Positions 1-4,435 of a stretch of 5,455 nt of DNA are shown one piece after another (position 1 is the first letter of the stretch; the number at the start of each line of letters is the position of its first letter). The DNA is from JAUNKE01 sp041784625. GTDB taxonomy: Bacteria; Bacillota; Clostridia; Peptostreptococcales; Filifactoraceae. The notes beneath the pieces are model-generated. The model saw only the letters and a program-made list of their open reading frames with translations. It had not been told where the DNA came from and made no database searches. A program made the position numbers and the translations under genes. The DNA is taken from positions 1 through 5,455 of the forward strand of contig JBHBDS010000160.1 of NCBI GenBank assembly GCA_041784625.1, read 5' to 3'.

Positions 1-9
1 AGGGAGAGG

Positions 10-231
10 ATGGAGAATAAAGAGCTGAAAGAAACTATCGACGCACTTATTGAGCAAATCACAACAGAAATACTAAGAAATTCAAAAACAGGAGCGGAAG
101 CAATTCGCAAAATCGATGAGGCGATAAAAAATTATGCTTGGCAGGACAGAAAAGAGTTAGTAGCAATTTGCGTCGCAGCCAAGCACAAGATACAGCAAAG
201 AATCAATAGCAATCTACTCCGAAACGATTGA
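10..231 (+). CDS. Small helical protein of unknown function (73 aa)
   Basis: No family is recognised. The protein is charged and almost entirely helix-forming: residues 1-24 form an amphipathic Glu/Lys/Ile/Leu stretch, and residues 28-65 form a second helical stretch containing an aromatic patch (NYAW, 41-44). There are no membrane segments or metal-binding cysteine pairs. The start is an ATG preceded by a purine-rich AGGGAGAGG that touches the window edge, so upstream sequence cannot be checked. Its last 18 bases overlap the end of the leftward gene at 214-474. It is the first rightward gene seen, and the lack of a rightward promoter before the later genes suggests it belongs to a longer transcription unit that starts outside the window. 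The gene is probably real; its function is unknown. Confidence 0.7.
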   Translation: MENKELKETIDALIEQITTEILRNSKTGAEAIRKIDEAIKNYAWQDRKELVAICVAAKHKIQQRINSNLLRND

Positions 232-474
232 TACAATTTGCTGAACGTTATAGACCTTCAAATGATCCGAGCTGAGCATAAAGAAGTTGGAATTGAACAA
301 ACCATCCATAATGCCTGGAATAAGATTGTCATGCACATGGCGGTAAAGATGATGGGGCGGTTTTTGAGAAGCAAACATGCCATCGTCGTCCTTAAAAGGG
401 CAAACAGGAACGATAAAGTCATCTTCTTTAAGCACGAGCGTAGAACCGTTTGAAAAAGTAATTGTGGCTTTCAT
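214..474 (-). CDS. Leftward hypothetical protein (86 aa), beta-rich
   Basis: No named function is recognised. The N-terminus (MKATITFSNGSTLVLKEDD) alternates hydrophobic and polar residues as in a beta hairpin, the middle carries a His-rich helix-like stretch (HHLYRHVHDNL, 41-51), and the C-terminus ends in short hydrophobic strands (VQQIVSIVS). This layout recalls small uncharacterised plasmid or phage proteins of Gram-positive bacteria, which is an impression and not a database match. The start at 474 is chosen because a near-perfect anti-16S sequence lies just upstream; an in-frame ATG at 606 would place that signal inside the coding region. The gene has its own promoter (497-525) and ends 18 bases inside the preceding rightward gene. 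Its orientation against the surrounding genes suggests independently expressed cargo. Confidence 0.8.
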   Translation of the reverse strand: MKATITFSNGSTLVLKEDDFIVPVCPFKDDDGMFASQKPPHHLYRHVHDNLIPGIMDGLFNSNFFMLSSDHLKVYNVQQIVSIVSE

Positions 475-477
475 AAT

Positions 478-489
478 ATCACCTCCTTT
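478..489 (-). promoter_or_regulatory. Very strong ribosome binding site for the 86-aa leftward gene
   Basis: The reverse strand reads AAAGGAGGTGAT, a 12-base match to the complement of the 16S rRNA 3' end, a few bases before the ATG at 474. This fixes the start of the gene and implies strong translation. With the start of transcription predicted near 490, the leader would be only about 16 bases and the site would sit at the very 5' end of the message. Confidence 0.85.
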
Positions 490-496
490 CTGCTTG

Positions 497-525
497 ATTA
501 TACCAAGTGGAGCAGGAGGGAGCAA
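497..525 (-). promoter_or_regulatory. Sigma-A-type promoter of the 86-aa leftward gene
   Basis: On the reverse strand TTGCTC (-35, at 520-525) is followed after exactly 17 bases by TATAAT (-10, at 497-502). Transcription would start near 490, directly before the ribosome binding site. The -35 box lies within a repeat that also occurs before the second leftward gene. The match to the consensus is good, but no expression evidence can be had from sequence. Confidence 0.75.
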
Positions 526-549
526 GAAACAAACGTATAGAGAAAGGAG
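511..549 (+). repeat. Repeat copy A in the divergent control region
   Basis: Two blocks are shared with copy B (1267-1300). The first is a 19-base block, AGCAGGAGGGAGCAAGAAA at 511-529, with one mismatch between copies. The second is a 12-base block, TAGAGAAAGGAG at 538-549, identical in both. They are separated by 8 bases here and 3 in copy B. The first block holds the -35 box of the leftward promoter on the reverse strand. The second holds the ribosome binding site of the rightward gene at 555. So the repeat serves both diverging genes. Confidence 0.8.
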
Positions 550-554
550 TGAGT

Positions 555-773
555 ATGACAACAGCGGATTATTTTTGGACATCGAGTTTACTGATAGCAA
601 TATCATATATTAGCTATAACATCATCTGTGATATACGGATGGACAAAAGGCGGGCGAGACACTTTGAGTATCTCCTAAAGTGCCAAGGAAAGAGTTTGCA
701 AGAACAAGAACGCCTAAGAAAAGAATTCCTAGAAAAGAATATTAAATGGTTTCGTCGGAAGAAAAATCGTTAA
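555..773 (+). CDS. Small single-pass membrane protein (72 aa)
   Basis: One membrane segment is visible at about residues 7-27 (from YFWTSSLLIAISY on), followed by a strongly basic, helical tail (KRRARHFEYLL, then a Gln/Glu/Arg/Lys stretch ending RRKKNR). By the positive-inside rule the tail should face the cytoplasm. The start at 555 is chosen because AAAGGAG lies five bases upstream; a longer frame from 507 would bury that site. The size and shape would suit a small phage or plasmid membrane protein (holin-like, pore or anchor), but nothing specific identifies it. Its stop codon shares the bases TTAA with the stop of the converging gene at 770-1228. No rightward promoter is evident just upstream, so it probably depends on readthrough. 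Confidence 0.75.
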   Translation: MTTADYFWTSSLLIAISYISYNIICDIRMDKRRARHFEYLLKCQGKSLQEQERLRKEFLEKNIKWFRRKKNR

Positions 774-1228
774 CCAAGCTGAGAGTGGAATTTTCTTAGG
801 AATGGGAATTTTTCAGTATCCGACAGGGCAGCTTGAAAATCTGGCGAAGAAAAAATACTTTTCACTTCGGACGAATGAGCAATATCAAAGTATTTGCGAT
901 CAATATGCTTATTGAAATATGCGGCACAACATTCGTCTAATATGGATAAATAGCTAGTTTTGGATTCTTCAAATGCTCTTACGGCATCTTCCTCCATCGA
1001 GTCCGAGATATAACTAGGATTCAGCACAGTGATTGCTTGGCGTTTTTCTTGGTACTGGCTGTAGGAGTTTGAGACAAGGTTATTAAGGTTGCTGGTATGA
1101 ACAGAGCTTGAGAAGATTTTGTTTTTTCGGTACACGTGAAAAGAGATTGCCAGTGAAGCGAGAGCCACAATATTGGACAGATTCGGGGATATCCAAGAAA
1201 AGAAGATTTTTGAAACGGTTACAGTCAT
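770..1228 (-). CDS. Leftward membrane-anchored protein of unknown function (152 aa)
   Basis: The N-terminus carries one hydrophobic segment (about residues 15-34, including SNIVALASLAISFHVY) followed by basic residues (RKNK). This fits a signal anchor with the soluble part in the cytoplasm. The remaining ~115 residues are mostly helical and rich in Ser, Asp, Glu and Tyr, with a Cys pair (CC, 100-101); no catalytic motif is recognised. GGAGGT on the reverse strand at 1233-1238 precedes the ATG, and a good promoter lies at 1253-1281. It overlaps the stop of the rightward 72-aa gene by four bases. Like the gene at 214-474 it is a self-contained unit placed against the main direction. An accessory role, such as defence, immunity or envelope interaction, is possible but unsupported. 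Confidence 0.8.
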   Translation of the reverse strand: MTVTVSKIFFSWISPNLSNIVALASLAISFHVYRKNKIFSSSVHTSNLNNLVSNSYSQYQEKRQAITVLNPSYISDSMEEDAVRAFEESKTSYLSILDECCAAYFNKHIDRKYFDIAHSSEVKSIFSSPDFQAALSDTEKFPFLRKFHSQLG

Positions 1229-1252
1229 AAGTACCTCCAGTTTTTTGGATTT

Positions 1253-1281
1253 AGTATATCAAAGAAAGCAGGAGTGAGCAA
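1253..1281 (-). promoter_or_regulatory. Sigma-A-type promoter of the 152-aa leftward gene
   Basis: On the reverse strand TTGCTC (-35, 1276-1281) and TATACT (-10, 1253-1258) are separated by 17 bases. Transcription would start near 1246, about 18 bases before the ATG and just ahead of the GGAGGT site. The -35 hexamer and the sequence around it match the promoter of the other leftward gene. Confidence 0.75.
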
Positions 1282-1300
1282 GAAAGCCTAGAGAAAGGAG
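1267..1300 (+). repeat. Repeat copy B in the divergent control region
   Basis: This is the second copy of the element at 511-549. AGCAGGAGTGAGCAAGAAA (1267-1285) has one mismatch against copy A, and TAGAGAAAGGAG (1289-1300) is identical. As in copy A, the first block contains the -35 box of the leftward promoter and the second the ribosome binding site of the next rightward gene (start 1307). Confidence 0.8.
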
Positions 1301-1306
1301 CAGGCA

Positions 1307-1543
1307 ATGAAACTAGAAACAGCAATCCGAAATGAAAAGCTCATCTTGGAGCAGATCAAATCATTGGACTGGGGCTTAGAAAACATCGATTTGATCATGA
1401 AAGATGATGACAATTATGACGATACGGTGAGGAAACCGTCAAAGGAATCTCTGATCAAGGAGTGGAGCGATAGGAAGAAGATACTGACGAGAAAACTAGG
1501 GCTGACAAGACGACTGATAAGAGAAAAGAGAGAGGTGCAGTAG
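1307..1543 (+). CDS. Small charged helical protein (78 aa)
   Basis: No family is recognised. The product has two predicted helices (about 1-31 and 46-76) separated by an acidic loop (KDDDNYDDT, 32-40). The second helix is strongly basic (KILTRKLGLTRRLIREKREV), so a helical hairpin or a small nucleic-acid or coiled-coil adaptor is conceivable. AAAGGAG six bases before the ATG, part of repeat copy B, supports the start. It is followed after 24 bases by the helix-turn-helix gene at 1568, with its own strong ribosome binding site between them, so the two are probably co-transcribed. Confidence 0.75.
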   Translation: MKLETAIRNEKLILEQIKSLDWGLENIDLIMKDDDNYDDTVRKPSKESLIKEWSDRKKILTRKLGLTRRLIREKREVQ

Positions 1544-1567
1544 AAATGATGGAAAAAGGAGGTTGTT

Positions 1568-1879
1568 ATGGATAAAGTACTCACCAAAAAAGACATCGCC
1601 GATATATTCCAAGTGTCATTGCAAACCGTCGATGAATGGGAGGAAAAAGGGGCGATTAAGAGACTACCGAAATTACCTGGTCATCCGAGATATTCTGCCA
1701 AGCAGATTGCCGTTTTGGCGGATATGGACATGGACGCATTCAATCCGTTTTTGCTCAAGAAAGCGGAGAGGGAGAATCGGGAGCTGAGGGAGAAAAATGC
1801 AATGCTGGAGAATCAGATCAAAACCATCGAAAAAATAATCAAAGGAGCAAGTATATATGACACAAACGCACAAGCCTAA
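1568..1879 (+). CDS. Helix-turn-helix DNA-binding protein with C-terminal coiled coil (103 aa)
   Basis: Residues 5-50 form a MerR/excisionase-like winged helix-turn-helix. LTKKDIADIFQVSLQTVDEW supplies the two helices, then a basic turn follows (KGAIKRLPKLPGHPRYS), and GHPRYSAKQI looks like the typical wing and following helix. Residues 65-93 form a heptad-like Glu/Lys/Leu coiled coil that could dimerise it. The family is known to bind operator DNA or to distort DNA at phage attachment sites; an N-terminal helix-turn-helix plus coiled coil is also the layout of the pSK1-type Par plasmid stability protein, although that protein is much longer. AAAAAGGAGGT five bases before the ATG fixes the start. 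The gene overlaps the next one by 23 bases, implying coupled translation. It could be a regulator, an excisionase-like factor or a partition protein. Confidence 0.85.
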   Translation: MDKVLTKKDIADIFQVSLQTVDEWEEKGAIKRLPKLPGHPRYSAKQIAVLADMDMDAFNPFLLKKAERENRELREKNAMLENQIKTIEKIIKGASIYDTNAQA

Positions 1880-2339
1880 AGAAGAAAGCAAAGTCAAACA
1901 GTGGGCGAAAGAGCACCGCAGCACGATCAACTGCGAAATTGCGGTTCTCTTTCCCATTGTATTGAGCATTGTTATTGCGTATCAACACAAAATCACTCGA
2001 GGATATTGGGCAATCGGCGGCGAGGGACTATTCTATGCGCTCACGTTGCTATGGATTATGTGGATCGTCTTTCTCATCGCCGAGGAAAAGAGAGATCACT
2101 ACCAAGAAACAAAAAGGCTCAAAACGAAAAACAAGGCACAAAAGCAACAAATAGAGAATTACAAAAGAATGATCGATTGGAAGCAAGAGATCATCGACGA
2201 TCAGCAACAAAAAATTAGACAATATGAAAGCGAAAAAATCGAGGTGACTCAGCAGATAAAAGAAGCATTTGCCGAGAAAGACGAGATCAAAGAGCAAATT
2301 AAGCGAATCAAGCAACAGATTGAGAGCAAAGCGATATAG
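1857..2339 (+). CDS. Two-pass membrane protein with long cytoplasmic coiled coil (160 aa)
   Basis: A basic N-terminus is followed by two membrane segments, about residues 25-43 (CEIAVLFPIVLSIVIAY) and 56-75 (EGLFYALTLLWIMWIVFLIA), joined by a short loop. From residue 76 to the end the chain is an uninterrupted Lys/Glu/Gln-rich coiled coil. Both termini should be cytoplasmic by charge. AAAGGAG lies nine bases before the ATG and the gene overlaps the helix-turn-helix gene by 23 bases. No family is recognised. Since its partner upstream also ends in a coiled coil, a membrane tether for a DNA-protein complex is an attractive inference, but a structural or phage-assembly role is equally possible. 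Confidence 0.85.
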   Translation: MTQTHKPKEESKVKQWAKEHRSTINCEIAVLFPIVLSIVIAYQHKITRGYWAIGGEGLFYALTLLWIMWIVFLIAEEKRDHYQETKRLKTKNKAQKQQIENYKRMIDWKQEIIDDQQQKIRQYESEKIEVTQQIKEAFAEKDEIKEQIKRIKQQIESKAI

Positions 2340-2350
2340 GAGGAAAGAAA

Positions 2351-2947
2351 ATGAAAGAAATCGTCAATTTGATTGCACCAAAAAGCAAATCCAAAACGCT
2401 TGTTTGGTTTGTTCGAAACTTCGAAAGAGCCGACGGAGAGAAGAAGTTTATTCACTACCTAGCAACAGACAACATCTTTATTCGAACGGAAGAACTTGAG
2501 AAAAAAGAACTTTCGGCACTGGTGGAAGCGTTTGGGAGACTAGCGACGCCAGGGCAGCCACTTTCAAGGACAATTGAAGATCCCGGATATGACAAAGATT
2601 TTGATTCGGTACTCGCAAAAACGATTCATATACAAAGGATGTTTAACCAAGAATTTCCGCTGGAACTGACACACACGGGGCTGGTAAACAAGAATTTGAA
2701 CACAGAAATCCTCATTTGCGAGGGAGAGTATTATCACGCATGGGTGTCGGCAATTGGACTTACTGGAGGAAACGAACTATACCTCAACAAAGACCTTCGA
2801 TTGGTGCAGTCGACTCTATACCTCGAAAATCGAAGATCAAGTAGACAAATTGAGGTTCTATTCTTCTTAGCTCCCCTTGACGAAGCCAATGTTGCGAAAA
2901 CGGAGAAATATCTAATAAAAACCCAAGAGGCTAAGCATGATCAATGA
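2351..2947 (+). CDS. Unrecognised soluble protein (198 aa)
   Basis: The largest unknown in the operon shows mixed alpha/beta composition and no membrane segment. Visible blocks are a strand-like start (KTLVWFVRNFERADG, 16-30), a middle segment with TPGQPLSRTIEDPGYDKDFD (about 71-90), a helix (VLAKTIHIQRMFNQ), a second strand-rich region (TEILICEGEYYHAWVSAIGL) and a C-terminal basic region followed by a hydrophobic strand (IEVLFFLAPL). No known catalytic or nucleotide-binding motif is seen. AGGAGG seven bases before the ATG and only 11 bases after the previous stop support the start and operon membership. Its end overlaps the next gene by 11 bases. Function cannot be proposed from sequence alone. 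Confidence 0.85.
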   Translation: MKEIVNLIAPKSKSKTLVWFVRNFERADGEKKFIHYLATDNIFIRTEELEKKELSALVEAFGRLATPGQPLSRTIEDPGYDKDFDSVLAKTIHIQRMFNQEFPLELTHTGLVNKNLNTEILICEGEYYHAWVSAIGLTGGNELYLNKDLRLVQSTLYLENRRSSRQIEVLFFLAPLDEANVAKTEKYLIKTQEAKHDQ

Positions 2948-3164
2948 AAATCACATTAAAAACGCAAAGAAAATTCGCCGCATCGTGGAGAAGAAACTAA
3001 GGCGTCGCATCGACAACCAAATTTGGGAGAAGAGCCACAACGTAGCACAAGAAATCATAAGATTGCGCAAAGTCGCAGGACAAATCATCACGACGCCCAG
3101 TGTGCTACGACTCCACGAATGCGCCGTGAGATTTTATGAATGCAAAATCAAGGAGCAAGAATGA
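2937..3164 (+). CDS. Small basic helical protein (75 aa)
   Basis: The protein is very basic in its first third (KKIRRIVEKKLRRRID) and helical throughout, with two C-terminal cysteines (C62, C69) spaced CAVRFYEC. The charge suggests nucleic-acid contact, but no known fold is recognised. It starts 11 bases inside the preceding gene, with AAGAGG upstream as a moderate ribosome binding site, and ends in ATGA shared with the start of the zinc-ribbon gene, so translation is probably coupled on both sides. The gene is probably real because it fills the only space between two well-supported neighbours in a consistent frame. Confidence 0.7.
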   Translation: MINENHIKNAKKIRRIVEKKLRRRIDNQIWEKSHNVAQEIIRLRKVAGQIITTPSVLRLHECAVRFYECKIKEQE

Positions 3165-3376
3165 AAAAAGCAACATGCATCTACTGCCGACGCACATGGA
3201 ACATATCCAGCAAGCAAAGCGGCGCCGCATACATTTGCCCTCAGTGCGCTGGATGCATCCGAGGAGGTGAGCGACATGAGCGCCTATCAGTACAAGCAGT
3301 ATCAGCAGCGAAAAGAAAATCTCAAAAAAGCCAAGGAGCAAAACGCAATCCATCGTTTCAAAGGCGTGGTCGTTAG
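3161..3376 (+). CDS. Zinc-ribbon protein with basic tail (71 aa)
   Basis: Residues 6-9 (CIYC) and 26-29 (CPQC) form a classic four-cysteine zinc ribbon with a 16-residue separation, and a further cysteine follows at 32. The rest (33-71) is Lys/Arg/Ser/Gln-rich, with little hydrophobic content. AAGGAG seven bases before the ATG and an ATGA overlap with the gene upstream support the start. The last 101 bases overlap the gene at 3276 in another frame. That is unusual even for a compact element, so the tail may simply be what the shifted frame encodes after the functional zinc knuckle. Small zinc ribbons commonly act in nucleic-acid or protein binding; the specific partner is unknown. Confidence 0.7.
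   Translation: MKKATCIYCRRTWNISSKQSGAAYICPQCAGCIRGGERHERLSVQAVSAAKRKSQKSQGAKRNPSFQRRGR
3261..3268 (+). promoter_or_regulatory. Strong internal ribosome binding site deciding the start at 3276
   Basis: GAGGAGGT lies inside the zinc-ribbon reading frame, seven bases before the ATG at 3276. It argues for initiation there and against the in-frame GTG at 3267, which overlaps the site itself. Confidence 0.8.
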
Positions 3377-3593
3377 AATCTTAATGCAAGAAGAGATGAA
3401 CGAGGTCACGAGCATCGAAGTCGAATCGATCATCCAAGACGAGGAGGAAACGGAAGTCGTTTTTCGCTGCAAAGTGAACTTTCAGCAAAAATACTTCCGT
3501 GTGATGCTCAAGATGAAAACACGGCGATACAAAATTATCGAAATCGAAAAAGACGAAGCAGACATCCAAAGAGGCTACTTCTTCGTCTACTAG
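3276..3593 (+). CDS. Hypothetical alpha/beta protein (105 aa)
   Basis: The N-terminal helix is rich in Gln, Lys, Tyr and Glu (residues 2-25). It is followed by alternating hydrophobic strands (FKGVVVRILM; VTSIEVESII; TEVVFRCKVNF; YFRVMLKM; YKIIEIEK), which suggests a small beta-sheet domain behind a helical arm. No catalytic motif or known family is recognised. The start is set by GAGGAGGT upstream. It overlaps the zinc-ribbon frame by 101 bases at its beginning and stands 8 bases before the next gene, so it lies within the same transcript. Strand-rich composition and coherent hydrophobicity support this as the genuine frame over the overlap. Confidence 0.85.
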   Translation: MSAYQYKQYQQRKENLKKAKEQNAIHRFKGVVVRILMQEEMNEVTSIEVESIIQDEEETEVVFRCKVNFQQKYFRVMLKMKTRRYKIIEIEKDEADIQRGYFFVY

Positions 3594-3601
3594 GAGAAAA
3601 C

Positions 3602-4240
3602 ATGAAAATAAGCGAAATCAATGCCGAAGCGAGAAAAAATGGACTCAGCTACGGACAATATATGGCACAAAAACACATAGAAGAAAATCAAGCGCTCACA
3701 CCGCCCGAAGAAAATCCAACCGAAGAACAATTAGAACAAGCGGAAGAACCAAAAGAAGAGACAGAGAAAGAATCCAAGAAAAAGCAGGAACTAGAACAAC
3801 ATCTATGCCCCATCTGCGGCAAACTGCCATGGGAGAGCAAGGGAGAATCCAGTGCAAGCATATACTGTTCTCTTTTCGAGCATCTCGTCTGTATGAAACA
3901 CTGCGGACATTGTAAATATTATGATACAACGTTAGCTCAACCACGCTGCAGCCACGGAAGAGAGCAGAGCAAAGAATTTACCCCAAAAGTAATCGATGGG
4001 AGAAAAGAGCTCGTCTATCATTTTCGACTACGCAACGCCCTCACCAAAGAAGAGGCCAGGGAACTAAGAGACAGCGACGAAAAATTCCAATCAATCATCA
4101 TCAAGGATATGAGCCAATACCATATTCGGATGATCCACAACCACGACGACATGATTCTCTGTCAATTCTTAGAAAAGATACGAGAAATCGAAAGACAAAA
4201 AAGAGAAGCAATGAATGAAATAAAAAAAGAAAACGAGTGA
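3602..4240 (+). CDS. Cysteine-rich probable zinc-binding protein with acidic linker (212 aa)
   Basis: Three parts are visible. The N-terminus (MKISEINAEARKNGLSYGQY) is a short helical module of a type seen at the start of other small mobile-element proteins (impression only). Residues 30-66 are a Glu/Pro/Lys-rich acidic linker. Residues 69-118 hold a dense cluster of possible zinc ligands: CPIC (69-72), C89, C97, H100, C101, H103, C104, C116 and H118. A mixed domain follows, ending in a Lys/Glu helix. AGGAG lies six bases before the ATG. It is the last gene of the operon, and its final codons form one arm of the hairpin at 4227-4264. Two zinc sites are likely; whether it binds DNA, RNA or protein cannot be said. 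Confidence 0.85.
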   Translation: MKISEINAEARKNGLSYGQYMAQKHIEENQALTPPEENPTEEQLEQAEEPKEETEKESKKKQELEQHLCPICGKLPWESKGESSASIYCSLFEHLVCMKHCGHCKYYDTTLAQPRCSHGREQSKEFTPKVIDGRKELVYHFRLRNALTKEEARELRDSDEKFQSIIIKDMSQYHIRMIHNHDDMILCQFLEKIREIERQKREAMNEIKKENE

Positions 4241-4287
4241 TTTACCCATCAGCCTCGTTTTCTTACAGCATTCGCATATTCGATTGT
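4218..4287 (-). ncRNA. Possible short leftward RNA of about 70 bases
   Basis: A good leftward promoter (4294-4322) would start transcription near 4287, and about 25 bases later the RNA enters a long hairpin followed by seven U in a row (two of them closing the stem), an ideal intrinsic terminator on this strand. The predicted RNA contains no open reading frame with a ribosome binding site. A weak outer stem (TTACA with TGTAA) precedes the terminator. It would be antisense to the last bases of the 212-aa gene. It might regulate readthrough toward rep, or act in priming. Existence is inferred from promoter plus terminator only. Confidence 0.4.
4222..4264. terminator. Long hairpin terminator, probably bidirectional
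   Basis: The arms AAGAAAACGAG (4227-4237) and CTCGTTTTCTT (4254-4264) pair perfectly over 11 bases. TGAT (4238-4241) and ATCA (4248-4251) can extend the stem, leaving a TTACCC loop and a two-base bulge. Leftward transcripts meet a full T-tract (complement of 4222-4228) after the stem, making a strong terminator. Rightward transcripts have their T-rich stretch partly inside the stem, so termination of the operon is likely but weaker. The stop codon of the 212-aa gene lies within the hairpin. Confidence 0.75.
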
Positions 4288-4293
4288 AAAAAT

Positions 4294-4322
4294 AGTATAC
4301 CACAAAGTGCGAGTTTTTGCAA
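4294..4322 (-). promoter_or_regulatory. Sigma-A-type leftward promoter in the rep control region
   Basis: The reverse strand reads TTGCAA (-35, 4317-4322), 17 bases, then TATACT (-10, 4294-4299), the same design as the two leftward cargo promoters. No leftward gene with a ribosome binding site follows; transcription would run straight into the hairpin at 4222-4264. Confidence 0.65.
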
Positions 4323-4362
4323 GAGAATAGGCAGATAAAAACATACTGGATGGGCTGAATTT

Positions 4363-4385
4363 TCAAAGGGTCGAGCACCCTTTGA
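4363..4385. repeat. Perfect 9-base inverted repeat, candidate replication origin or Rep operator
   Basis: TCAAAGGGT (4363-4371) and ACCCTTTGA (4377-4385) are exact reverse complements around a five-base CGAGC loop. A perfect stem-loop just before a rolling-circle rep gene is the usual place for a double-strand origin or Rep binding site. It is not a good terminator because no T-tract follows. Its right arm overlaps the probable -35 box of rep, so Rep binding here could also repress rep. No nick-site consensus known to the writer is present in the loop. Confidence 0.6.
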
Positions 4386-4409
4386 CGGATTTAGTATAGG
4401 TATTAACAT
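4382..4409 (+). promoter_or_regulatory. Probable rep promoter
   Basis: TTGACG (4382-4387) is followed after 16 bases by TAACAT (4404-4409), a good -35 with a moderate -10. Transcription would begin near 4416 and give a leader of about 20 bases. The -35 box is partly inside the inverted repeat at 4363-4385. Confidence 0.5.
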
Positions 4410-4435
4410 CTCAACCATTTTTACAAAAACAACGC

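Noticed and set aside
507..554. Longer start at 507 for the 72-aa membrane protein.
   Set aside because: It has no ribosome binding site of its own and would bury the AAAGGAG that precedes the ATG at 555; the extension overlaps the repeat and the leftward promoter.
475..606. Longer leftward frame giving a 130-residue protein starting at 606.
   Set aside because: The extension would run over the promoter and the near-perfect ribosome binding site; the ATG at 474 fits both.
1901..2218. Rightward frame of 105 residues inside the two-pass membrane protein gene.
   Set aside because: No ribosome binding site, Arg/Asn/Cys-rich composition without structure, and fully covered by a frame with clear membrane segments and coiled coil.
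4169..4378. Leftward frame of 69 residues across the rep control region.
   Set aside because: It lacks a ribosome binding site, begins upstream of the leftward promoter, and crosses the terminator hairpin; its Phe/Cys/Ser-rich composition is typical of the complement of A-rich DNA.
4363..4385. The inverted repeat read as a transcription terminator.
   Set aside because: No T-tract follows on the plus strand and only a short one on the minus strand; its place before rep fits an origin or operator better.
1247..4398. A 12-base match GGATTTAGTATA at 1247-1258 and 4387-4398.
   Set aside because: A single 12-base match is expected about once by chance in a window of this size, and the second copy has no leftward -35 box at the right distance.
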